In this document: piece after piece, positions 53,851-64,000 of the stretch
How the letters are laid out: each line of letters opens with the position of its first letter
Numbering within the stretch: position 1 is the stretch's first letter
Origin: Prorocentrum cordatum
Taxonomy: Eukaryota; Sar; Dinophyceae; Prorocentrales; Prorocentraceae
Direction of reading: 5' to 3'
Assembly: GCA_963575745.1 (NCBI GenBank)
Contig: CAUYUJ010008114.1
Location: forward strand, 124,741 to 188,740
DNA length: 64,000 bases
Made by a program: the position numbers and the translations under genes
Notes under the pieces: generated by a model
What the model saw: the letters and a program-made list of their open reading frames with translations, nothing else
Told to the model about the DNA's origin: nothing
Database searches by the model: none

Positions 53851-54925
53851 TTTGCGAGGATGTCTCAGGCGAGCGGGTTGGGCCACCTAGCGCGCCACAT
53901 CTCGGAGCCCAGCGTTGCGAAAAGGTCTCAGGCGAAACTGGCCGGGCTACCTCAATTCAGGGCATCCTTGAACCTGGCCAGACCACCTCGCGCAGCGTCT
54001 CTGAGGCTGGAGTTGCGAGGATGCCTCAGGCGAAGCGCGCCGGCCAACCTCGCGCGCGGCATCTCTGAGCCCAGAATTGCGAGGATGTCTCGGGGAAAGT
54101 TGGCCAGACTTTCGCGCGCGGCATGGAGGAACCCAGAATTCCGAGGATGTCGGAGGCGAAAATGGTTAAACCACCCTGCGCGCGACATCTAGGAGCCCAG
54201 AGTTGCGAGGATACCTCAGGCGAAACTGGCTGGACCACCTCGCGCCTGGCATCTCGGAGACCCGAGTTGCGAGAATGTCCCAAGCGAACTGGGCCGGACC
54301 ACCTCAAGTCAGGGCATATCTGAGTTTGGAGTTGCGGAAATGTTTCAAGCGAATCGGGCCGGACCAAATCAGGTCAGAGCATCTCCAATCCCAGAGCTGC
54401 GATGATGTCTCGGGCGAGAATGTCTGGACCGTTTCGTGCGCGGCATGTCTGAGTCTTAACCCAGAACTGCAAGGGTGTCTCAGGCAAAATGGGCCAGACC
54501 ACCTCGCGAAAGGCATTTCTGAGCCCAGAGTTGCGAGGATATCTCAGTCGAAACGGGCTGTACCACATCAAGTCAGTGCGTATCTGAGCCCAGTGTTGCG
54601 AGGATGCTCACGCGAGCCCGGCCGCACCATCTCGCGCACGGCATCTAAGCCCAGAGTTGCGAAGATATCTCAGGCGGAACTGGCCAGATCACCTGGCGCA
54701 TGGCATCTGGGAGCTCAAATTTGCGGCGGAGATGTCTCAGGCGAAACTGACCAGGTCACCTCAGGTTCAGGCATCTCTGAGGCCAGCGTCGCGAGAATGT
54801 CCGAGGCAAAATTGTCTGGTTCACCTCGCGCGCGGCATGTCTGAGCCCAGACTTGCGAGGATGTCTAAGGCGATTTGGACTGGACCTGCTCAGGTCACGA
54901 CATCTCTTAGCCAGAGTTGCAAGGA
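53830..54925 (-). repeat. 64-bp tandem array, copy 2 left arm inner block
   Basis: Equivalent of 18400-19505 with one unit lost and one gained, showing continuing unequal exchange. Confidence 0.93.
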
Positions 54926-54944
54926 TGCCTATGGCTTCCACTGT

Positions 54945-56860
54945 AGGGGCCAGCGAGCCTCGCAAAGTCACCGACCTCGGTGATCGGTGACCTGCCAGGG
55001 CCTCCAAAAAGCCTCGCGAGGTCACCGACGTCGGCGACCTCCCGGGCCCCTCAACGGGCCTCGCGAGGTCACCGACCTCGGTGACTTGCTGGCGCCTCCA
55101 GCGAGCCACGCAAGGTCACTGGCCTGTGTTCGATATACGGTCACATGCCGGGGGGTCCAAAGAGCCTTGCAAGGTCTCAGTGACATGCCGGGGCCTTCAA
55201 CGGGCCCCATGAGGACACCCACCTCGGAGACCTTCGGGCTTTCAGCGGGCTTCGCAAGGCCACCGGCCTGGGTTTGAGACTAAGTGACCTGCCAGGGGCT
55301 CCAAAGAGCCTCGCAAAATCACCGACCTCGGTGACCTCCCGGGGCCCTCAACGGGCCTCGCGAGGTCACCGACCTCGGTGACCTGCCCGGGCCTCCAGCG
55401 GGCCACGCAAGGTCACCAGCCCGTGTTTGACATGCGGTGGCCTGCCAGGAGTTCCAACGAGCCTCGCAGGGTCACGGACCTCGGTGACCTTCCGTGGCAC
55501 TCAACGAGCCTCGGGCCTCCAACGGGCCTCGCAAGGTCACCGTCCTGTATTCGACATTCGGTGGCCCGCCCAGGCCTCCAAAAGGCCTCGCGAGGTCACC
55601 AACCTCGGTGACCTGCCGGGGCCTCGGCATCGTCGTCATCGTCGTCGTCGCCGTCGTCGTCGTCGTCGCCCCCGTCGTCGTCGTCGTCGCCGCCGTCGCC
55701 GTACTATAGAACCATTCTCGCGCGCTGGACACTGGACACCGGATACCAGACACCGGACACATGACACCCGACACCGGGCCTTGGACACCGGGCACCGGGC
55801 ATCGGGCACCGGACCCTGGACAACGGACACCAGACACTGGACACCGGGCACCGGACACATGACATTGGACACCGGACACCGGACACCGGACTCTGGACAC
55901 CGGCCCCGGACGTCGATGATGATGTTTATGTTGGTGTTGATGGCGACTACGGTAATGAGTGCGATGGATGCAGACGACGACGACGACGACGGTGATGATG
56001 ATTACGGTGATGACGAAGCTGTCAATGAAGTTGACCATGCCATGATGATGATGAGGACGATGATGATGACGACGATGATGATGATGACGATAAGGATGTC
56101 GGTGGTGATGATGGTGATGATGGTGATGATGATGGTGGTGGTGGTAGTAGTGATGATGGTGATGGTAGTGATGATGGTTATGATGGTGATGATGACGATG
56201 GTGATGACGGTGATGATGGTGATGGTGATGATGGTGATGATAATGACGATGACCATGCTGGTGATGATTATGATGATGTTGATGCCGCTGCTGACGATCA
56301 TAGCGAGTATTACGCTCTGATGACTGTGAAGGTGGGGGAGGAGGAGGAGGAAGAGGGAGGAGGAGGAGACGAGGAGAAGGAGGCGGAGGAGGAGGAGGAC
56401 GGGTCGTCGTCGCGGTCTTCGTCGTCGTCGTCGCCTTCATCGTCGTCGTCGTCGTCGTCGTCCCCTTCATCGTCGTCGATTTCGTCGTCGTCGTCCTCGC
56501 CCTCGTCGTTTTCGTCTCCCTCGTCGCCCTTGCAGAGGTCCAGCAAGACAGATTGAACACTATTTAAATGTCCCGCCCAGACCGACCCGCCCGCCCGTTA
56601 GGGTCCGCCCGCCGGACCCGATCCGCCCGTTAGGACACGCGCGTGCCAACTCGATGATGTTTCCTACTTTAATGTCCCGCCCGCCCGACCCGACCCGCCC
56701 GTTACGGTCCACCCGCCGGTCCGGCACGCCCGTTGGGGCCCGCTCCTCTTGCTCCTCATCCTCCTGATCATCTTCCACTCTTCCTCCTCCTCCTCCTCCT
56801 TCTCCCCGTCCACCTCCTCCTCATCCTCCTTCCCCTCCTCCTCATCCTCTCCATTCCCCC

Positions 56861-56906
<46 letters not shown>

Positions 56907-58190
56907 AATCCTCATTCTGCTGCTGTTCCTCCTCCCCATATTCCTCCTCTTTCTCTACCTCCCCCTCTTTTTCATCATCGCCATCATCATCATCATCATC
57001 CTCCTGCTGCTCCTTACTTCTCCTCCTCATCCTCATTCTCCTCATCCTGCTGCTGCTGCATCCTTGTCCTGCTGCTTGTCCTCCTGCTCATCATCGTCAT
57101 TGTAATCATATAGTTCTTCCTCATCATCCTCATCATCCTCCTCAATATCCTCCTCCTTCTCCGTCTCCTCATCCTCCTCATCATCTTCAGCCTCATTCTC
57201 TTGATTCCCCTCCTTATCCACCCCTTCCTTATCCTCCCCCCCATCCTCCTCATCCTCCTCAACCCCCTCCTCCACCTCAACATCCGCCTCCTCGTCCTCC
57301 TGCTGCTTATCCTCATCCTCATTATGATTTTTGGTACCCTCCTCCTCCTCATCACCATCATCATCCTCATCCTCCTGCTGCTGCTGCTCCTCCCCCGCCT
57401 CATGCTCTGCAACTGACGCCAGACACCGGACACCGGACACCAGGCGCCCGGACAGGGGCACCGAACACGAGACTCCGGACACAGGACAACGGACACCATA
57501 CACCAGACACCGGACACCGGACGCCAGATGCCAGACGCCGGACGCTGGACGCCGGTCGCCGGACATTGGAAACAGGACACCGGACACCGGACGCCGGACG
57601 CCAGACGCCGGACGCCGGACGCTGGACGCCGGACACCGCAAGGATCGTGCATGCCTTCGTTGTCTCAGTCGTCGTCGCCCTCGTCGTCGTCGTCGTCGTC
57701 GGCGTCGTCGCCCTCGTCGTCGTCGTCGTCTTCATCGTCGTCTTTATCGTCTTTGTCGTCGTCGTCGCCCTCGTCGTCGTCGTCGCCCTCGTCGCCGTCG
57801 TCGCCCTGGTCGTCGTCGTCGTCATCGTCGTTGTCGTCTTCGTCGACGCAGTAGTAGTCGTCTTCGTCGTCGTCGCCGTCGTCTTCGTCATCGTCGTCGT
57901 TGTTGTCGCCTTCGTCGTCGTCGTCTTCGTCGTCTTCTCCATCGAAGCAGTCGTCGTCGTCGCCCCCGTCGTCGTCGTCGTCGTGTTTATCGTCGTCGTC
58001 GTCGTCGCCCTCGTCGTCGTAATCGTAGTCGTCGTCGCTGCCGTCGTCGTCGTCGCCCTCGTCGTCGTCGTCGTCGCCGTCGTCGTCTTTATCGTCGTCG
58101 TCATCGTCTTCGTCGTCGTCGCGGCTGTCGTCGTCGTCGTCGTCCTCGTCGCCGCCATCGACCTCGACATCGTCATCGTTGTCGTCGCCT
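54945..58190. repeat. Copy 2 left-arm block: GGTCACCGA array, minisatellites, triplet tracts
   Basis: 54945-55625 GGTCACCGA array; 55630-55720 GTC; 55725-55915 CCGGACACC; 55920-56310 GATGATG; 56335-56545 GAG and TCG; 56553-56745 GC-rich dimer; 56750-57410 TCC/TCA; 57415-57645 CCGGACACC; 57650-58190 GTC. Equivalent to 19510-22830; tracts differ mainly in triplet number. Confidence 0.93.
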
Positions 58191-58194
58191 TCGC

Positions 58195-58785
58195 TCTCCG
58201 GGGACCCCCACCCATAGGAGAAGTCCAGCTGGACTTGTCCTGTGGGTGGGGAGTGTGGCTCTCCGGGGACCCCCACCCATAGGAGAAGCCCAGCTGGACT
58301 TGTCCTATGGGTGGAGTGCTTGGCTCTCTGGCGACCCCCACCCATAGGAGAAGTCCAGCTGGACTTGTCCTATGAGTGGGGTGCTTGGCTCTCCGGGGAC
58401 CCCCACCCATAGGAGAAGTCCAGCTGGACTTGTCCTATGGGTGGGGTGCTTGGCTCTCCGGCGAGCCCCACCCATAGGGGAAGTCCAGCTGGACTTGTCC
58501 TATGGGTGGGGCGCTTGGCTCTCCAGCGACCCCCGCCCATAGGAGAAGTCCAGCTGGACTTGTCCTATGGGTGGTTTGCTTGGCTCTCCGGCGACCCCCC
58601 ACCCATAGGAGAAGTCCAGCTGGACTTGTCCTATGTGTGGGGTGCTGGGCTTCCGGCGACCCCCACCTGAGCCCATTCCCCCACCGACTTTGCCCATGGG
58701 TGGGGATGTTGGCTCTCCGGGCGACCCCCCACCCCCACCCCATTAGGAAGAAGTCCAGCTGGACTTGTTCCTATGGGTTGGGTTG
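58195..58785. repeat. 65-bp self-complementary array, copy 2 left arm
   Basis: About 9 units as at 22831. The last units near 58650-58760 are disrupted (CCTGAGCCCATTCCCCCACC). Confidence 0.95.
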
Positions 58786-59110
58786 GATTCGCTCAACGCG
58801 AAAAAGCAAACGAAATTTCTCCATGGGGGGGGGGGGTCCCCAGACCCCCCCCCCCACATAGGAGAAGTCCAGCTAGATTCCCTATGGGGGGGGGGGTCTG
58901 GGGACCCCCCCCCCCATAGGGATCGCCCTAACACAAGGAATCAATATGTGAGGGTGGCGTTCCCCTATGGGGGGGTGGGTCCCCAGACCCCCCCCCCATA
59001 GGACAAGTCCAGCTGGATTCTCCTATGGGGGGGGGGGGTCGGGGGACCCCCCCCCCCCATAGGAGAAATTTCGCTTGCTTTTAGCGCTGAGCGAAAAGCA
59101 CCCAACCCAT
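58785..59110. repeat. Palindrome core of copy 2, spacer inverted relative to copy 1
   Basis: G-run/C-run hairpins flank the axis. At the axis GGGATCGCCC is followed by TAACACAAGGAATCAATATG (58929-58948) then TGAGGG, the complement of the copy-1 spacer. The right flank AAATTTCGCTTGCTTTTAGC (from 59066) is the exact complement of the copy-1 left flank. Confidence 0.92.
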
Positions 59111-60300
59111 AGGACAAGTCCAGCTGGACTTCTCCTATGGGTGGGGGTGGGGGTCGCCGGAGAGCCAAGCACCCCACCCATAGGACAAGTCCAGCTGGAC
59201 TTCTCCTATGGGTGGGGGTCGCCGGAGAGCCAAGTACCCCTCATATAGGACAAGTCCAGCTGGACTTCTCCTATGGGTGGGGGTTGCCGGAGAGCCAAGC
59301 AAACCACCCATAGGACAAGTCCAGCTGGACTTCTCCTATGGGCGGGGGTCGCCGGAGAGCCAATAGGACAAGTCCAGCTGGACTTCTCCTATGGGCGGGG
59401 GGGCCTGGAGAGCCAAGCGCCCCACCCATAGGACAAGTCCAGCTGGACTTGTCCTATGGGTGGGGGTCGCCGGAGAGCCAAGCACCCCACCCGTAGGGCA
59501 AGTCCAGCTGGACTTCTCCTATGGGTGGGGCCCCGGAGAGCCAAGCACCCCAACCATAGGACAAGTCCAGCTGGACTTGTCCTATGGGCGGGGGTCGCCG
59601 GAGAGCCAAGCACCCCACCCATAGGACAAGTCCAGCTGGACTTCTCCTATGGGTGGGGCTCGCCGGAGAGCCAAGCACCCCACCCATAGGACAAGTCCAG
59701 CTGGACTTCCCCGGAGAGCCCAGCTGGACTTCTCCTATGGGTGGGGGTCGCGGGAGAGCCAATACGGCAAGTCCAGCTGGACTTCTCCTATGGGTGGGGG
59801 TTGCCGGAGAGCCAAGCACCCCACCCATAGGACAAGTCCAGCTGGACTTCTCCTATGGGTGGGGGTCCCCGGAGAGCCGAGCACCCCACCCCAGTCCAGC
59901 TGGACTTCTCCTATGGGTGGGGGTCGCGGGAGAGCCAATACGACAAGTCCAGCTGGACTTCTCCTATGGGTGGGGGTCGCCGGAGAGCCAAGCACCCCAC
60001 CCATAGGACAAGTCCAGGTGGACTTCTCCTATGGGTGCGGGTCGCCGGAAAGCCAAGCACCCCACCCATAGGACAAGTCCAGCTGGACTTCTCCTATGGG
60101 TGGGGGTCCCTGGAGAGCCGAGCACCCCACCCATAGGACAAGTCCAGCTGGACTTCTCCTATGGGTGGGGGTCGCCGGAGAGCCAATAGGACAAGTCCAG
60201 CTGGACTTCTCCTATGGGTGGGGGTCGCTGGAGAGCCAAGCACACCACCCAAAGGACAAGTCCAGCTGGACTTCTCCTATGGGTGGGGGTCGCCGGAGAG
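59110..60300. repeat. 65-bp self-complementary array, copy 2 right arm
   Basis: About 18 units, equivalent of 23610-24605 with more units (about 1.19 kb against 1.0 kb). Confidence 0.95.
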
Positions 60301-61018
60301 AGAAGGCGACGACGACGACGACGACGTCGAGGACGATGGCGGCGACGACGACGACGACGATGATGACAGCGGCGACGACACAACAACAGCGGCGACGACA
60401 ACGTCGCCGACGACGACGACGACGACGAAGACGGCGACGACGAGGACGACGACGACGACGGCTTTGAAAGCGACGACGATGACGAGGACGACGACGACAA
60501 GGACGACGAAGATTACAACGACGACGACGACGAAGGCGACGAGAACGACGACGACGACGACGATGACGACGACGACGACGACGACGGCAGCGGCGGCGGC
60601 GACGACGACGACTACGACTACGACGACGACGCCGACGACGACGACAACGCTGAGGGCGACGATGACGACTACGACGACGACGACGCCGCCGACGACGACG
60701 ACCATGGCGACAACGACGACGAGGGCGACGAGGGCGACGACGACGACGGCTTCAAAAGCGACGACGACGAAGACGACGAAGTCGACGACAACGACGTCGA
60801 CGAAGACGACGCCGACGACGACGAAGAACACTACTACTACGTCGACGAAGACGACGACGTCTACGATGACTACGCTGACGACGAGGGCGAGAAAGACGAC
60901 GATGACGACGACGACGAGGGCGACGACGACGACGAAAGCGACGGCGACGACTCGACGACGACGACGATGACTACGCTGACGACGAGGGCGACGGCGAGGG
61001 CGACGAGGACGACAAAGA

Positions 61019-61049
<31 letters not shown>

Positions 61050-62856
61050 AAAGACGACAACGACGACGCGACGAGGCGACGTCGCTGACGACGACGACGA
61101 CGAAGACGACGATGGAGACGACGACTGCGACGACGAAAGTATGGACGATTCTTGCGGTGCCCGGTGACACGTGTCCAGTGCCGGTGTCCGGTGTCCGGTG
61201 TCCGGCGTCTGGCGTCCAACATCCGGCGTCCGGTGTCCGATTTCCGGTGTCCGGTGTCTGGTGTCCGGTGTCTGGCCTCCGGCGTCTGGAGTCTGAAGTC
61301 TGGCATTTGGCGTCCGGTGTCTGGTGTCTGCGGGTGTCCGTTGTCCGGAGTCCGGTGTCCCGAGTCCGGAGTCCGGTCCCGTGTCCGGTGTCCAGTGTCT
61401 GGCTTCAGTTGCAGAGCATGAGGCCGGGGAGGAGGAGCAGCAGCAGCAGAAGGATGAGGATGATGATGGTGATGAGGAGGAGGAGGAGGAGGAGGAGGAG
61501 GATAACGGATAACAGTAATCAGAATGAGGATGAGGATAAGCAGCAGGAGGATGAGGGGGAGGAGGAGGCTGAGGTGGAGGAGGGGGTTGAGGAGGATGAG
61601 GAGGACGGGGGGAGGATGTGGAAGGGGTGGATAAGGAGGGGAATCAGGAGAATGAAGATGAAGATAATGAGGAGGATGAGAAGACGGAGAAGGATGAGGA
61701 TGTTGAGGAGGATGATAAGGATGATGAGGGGGAGCTATATGATTATAATGACGATGATGAGCAGGAGGAGGACAAGCAGCAGGACGAGGATGCAGCAGCA
61801 GCAGGATGGCAGCATAAGGAGTATGAGGAGGGGGATCAGGATGAGGAGGGGAAGGAGCAGCAGGAGGATGATAATGATGGCGATGATGAAGAGAAGGGGG
61901 AGGTAGAGGATGTGGAGGATGATGAGGATGGGGAGGAGGAAGAACAGCAGCATAATGAGGACTATGATGATGAGGATGAGGGGGAATGAAGAGGATGAGG
62001 AGGGGGAGGAGGAGGAGGAGGAGGAGGTGGATGGGGAGAAGGAGGAGGAGGGGGAGGAGGAGGAGTGGGGGGATGATCAGGAGGATGAGGAGCAGCAGGA
62101 GCGGGCCCCAACGGGCGCGTCGGGTCGGGCGGGCGGACCCTAACGGGCGGGTCGGGTCGGGCGGGCGGGACATTAAAGTAGGAAACATCATCGAGTTGGC
62201 ACGCGCGTGCCCTAACGGGCGGGTCGGGTCCGGCGGGCGGACCCTAACGGGCGGGCGGGGCGGGTCGGTCGGGGCGAGACATTAAAATAGTGTTCAATAT
62301 GTCTTGCTGGACCTCCGCGAGGGCGACGAGGGAGACGAAAACGACGAAGGCGTCGGCGACGACGACGACGACGATGAAGGCGACGACGACGACGACGATG
62401 AAGGCGACGACGACGACGATGAAGGCGACGACGACGACGAAGACCGCGACGACGACCCGTCCTCCTCCTCCCTCTTCTTCCTCCTCCTCCTCCACTTTAT
62501 CAGTCAGCAAAAGCATAATATTCGCTATGATCATCAGCAGCGACATCACAATCATCGTAACAATCAACATCGTCATCGTCATCATCGTCATTACCATCAC
62601 CATCATGGTCAACTTCATTGTCAACTTCGTCACCATCATAATCATATCACCGTCGCCGTCTGCATCGTCACGACCAACGTCACTATCAACATCGCAATCA
62701 TCACCGTAGTCGTCATCGACGCCAACATAAACATCACCATCAATGTCCGGGTCCGGTGTCCGGTGTCCGGTGCCCGCTGCTTGGTGTCCAGTGCCCGGTG
62801 TCCGGTGTCCAGTGTTCGATGTCCGGTGTCCAGCGCGCGAGAACCGTTCTATAGTG

Positions 62857-62922
<66 letters not shown>

Positions 62923-62970
62923 CCATGACGACGACGACGGCCATGACGACGATGACGACGATGCCCGTTT
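60300..62970. repeat. Copy 2 right-arm triplet and minisatellite block
   Basis: 60300-61140 GAC; 61165-61410 GGTGTCCGG; 61415-62095 GAG/GAT; 62100-62285 GC-rich dimer; 62330-62740 GAC and ATC; 62745-62835 GGTGTCCGG; 62855-62965 GAC. Equivalent of 24605-27280. Confidence 0.93.
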
Positions 62971-62974
62971 GAGG

Positions 62975-63720
62975 CCCCGGCAGCCGTTGTTGACCTCGCG
63001 AGGCCCTCTGGAGGCCTGGGCAGGTCACCGAATGTCGAACACAGGACGGTGACCTTGCGAGGCCCGTTGGAGGCCCAGGCAGGTCACCGAGGTCGGTGAC
63101 CTCGCGAGGCCCGTTGATGGCCCCAGCAAGTCACCGAGGTCGGTGGCCTTGCGAGGCCCGTTGAAGGCCCTGGCAGGTCACCGAGGTCGGTGACCTTGCG
63201 AGGCTCGTTGGACCCCCGGCAGGCCACCGCATATCGAACACAAGCCGGTGACCCTGCGAGGTTCGCTGGAGGCCCTGGCAGGTCACCGAGGTCGGTGACC
63301 TCGCGAGGCCCGTTGAAGGCCCCGGCAGGGTACCGAGGTCGGTGACTTTGCGAGGCTCTTTGGAGCTTCCGGCAGATCACCGAGTCTTAAACCCAGGCTG
63401 GTGACCTTGCGAAGCCCGCTGGAGGCCCGGGAAGGTCACCGAGGTGGGTGACCTAAAGGGGCCCTTTGAAGGCCCCGCATGTCACCGAGACCTTGCGAGG
63501 TTCTTTGGACCCCCTGGCAGGCCACCGTATATCGAACACAGGCCGGTGACCTTGCATGGCCCGCTGGAGGCCCCAGCAGGTCACCGAGGTCGGTGACCTC
63601 GCGAGGCCCGTTGATGGCCGCGGCAGGTCCCCGACGTCGGTGACCTCACGAGGCCTCTTGGAGGCTCTGGCAGGTCACCGATCACCGAGGTCGCTGACCT
63701 TGCGAGGCCCGCTGGCCCCT
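62975..63720. repeat. GGTCACCGA array, copy 2 right arm, uninterrupted
   Basis: Equivalent of 27285-28170 without the poly(T) insertion; the empty site is at about 63453. Confidence 0.93.
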
Positions 63721-63724
63721 ACAG

Positions 63725-64000
63725 TGGAAGCCAGAGGCATCCTCGCAACTCTGGGCTCAGAGATGCCGTGACCTGAGCAGGTCCAGCCCAAATCGCCTGA
63801 GACATCCTCGCAACTCTGGGCTCAGACATGCCGCGCGCGAGGTGATCCAGCCAATTTTGCCTCACACATTCTCGCCACTCTGGCCTCAGAGATGCCTGAA
63901 CCTGAGGTGGCCTGGCCCGTTTCGCCTGAGACATCTTCCAACTCTGAGCTCCGATATGCTATGCGCCAGGTAGTCTTGCCAACTCCGCCCGAGATGGTGC
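63725..64000 (+). repeat. 64-bp tandem array, copy 2 right arm inner block (truncated by window)
   Basis: First four or so units, equivalent of 28175-28450. Confidence 0.93.

Larger units (their letters stand above)
48735..64000. repeat. Giant nested palindrome, copy 2 (runs off the window)
   Basis: A direct repeat of 13374-28450, offset about 35.36 kb at the start and 35.69 kb near the end through indels. Left arm 48735 to about 58940; right arm to 64000, truncated by the window before its inner palindrome. All modules occur in the same order as copy 1. The outer about 40 bp of the terminal motif is missing; homology starts at TGGGCTCCAGATGTGCTTGA. In the GC-rich dimer I count about 2 mismatches in 175 bp to copy 1. 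Confidence 0.93.

Overview
The window looks like nuclear DNA of a dinoflagellate, or less likely another large-genome, GC-rich protist. The grounds are high GC, very low gene density, pervasive tri- and hexanucleotide tracts on both strands, exons apparently split by repeat-filled introns, a WSC-domain protein with an ACCxCGGG-type Cys cluster, and a decayed retroelement of the reverse transcriptase / RNase H / tyrosine recombinase (DIRS-like) kind with motifs I associate with dinoflagellate gene models. The species cannot be named from the sequence. There is a scaffold gap of 100 Ns at 44832-44931. Most long open frames here are translations of simple repeats, not genes.

Layout. 1-3.03 kb: exons of a probable extracellular protein (beta-rich repeats, ShK-like Cys motif, WSC domain), with TTA and AGT microsatellites between exons. 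3.03-8 kb: gene-poor, holding a CA/CG microsatellite, purine tracts and the first of four foldback hairpins. 8.1-9.45 kb: two exons of a Cys-rich gene, one a fibronectin type II module, with a hairpin element between them. 9.5-13.3 kb: tandem repeats and small terminal-inverted-repeat elements.

13,334-33,923 is a giant imperfect palindrome of about 20.6 kb, with arms of about 10.2 and 10.4 kb and its centre near 23.50 kb. Each arm is an ordered series of repeat modules: a terminal motif, a 64-bp tandem array, an inner 2.4-kb palindrome, the 64-bp array again in the opposite orientation, a GGTCACCGA/TCGGTGACC array, CCGGACACC minisatellites, and a 65-bp array whose units are self-complementary. 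The same structure recurs in direct orientation from 48,735 to beyond the window end, offset by about 35.4-35.7 kb. Its central spacer and immediate flanks are inverted relative to the first copy. Copy-to-copy divergence is clearly lower than arm-to-arm divergence, so the inverted duplication came first and the direct duplication later.

Between the two copies, 33.9-43.4 kb holds the frameshifted DIRS-like element. 43.4-48.7 kb holds microsatellites, the gap, the fourth hairpin and several members of a small TIR family. I see no convincing intact gene inside either palindrome and no RNA gene. Repeat coordinates were read by eye and are good to roughly 10-50 bp.
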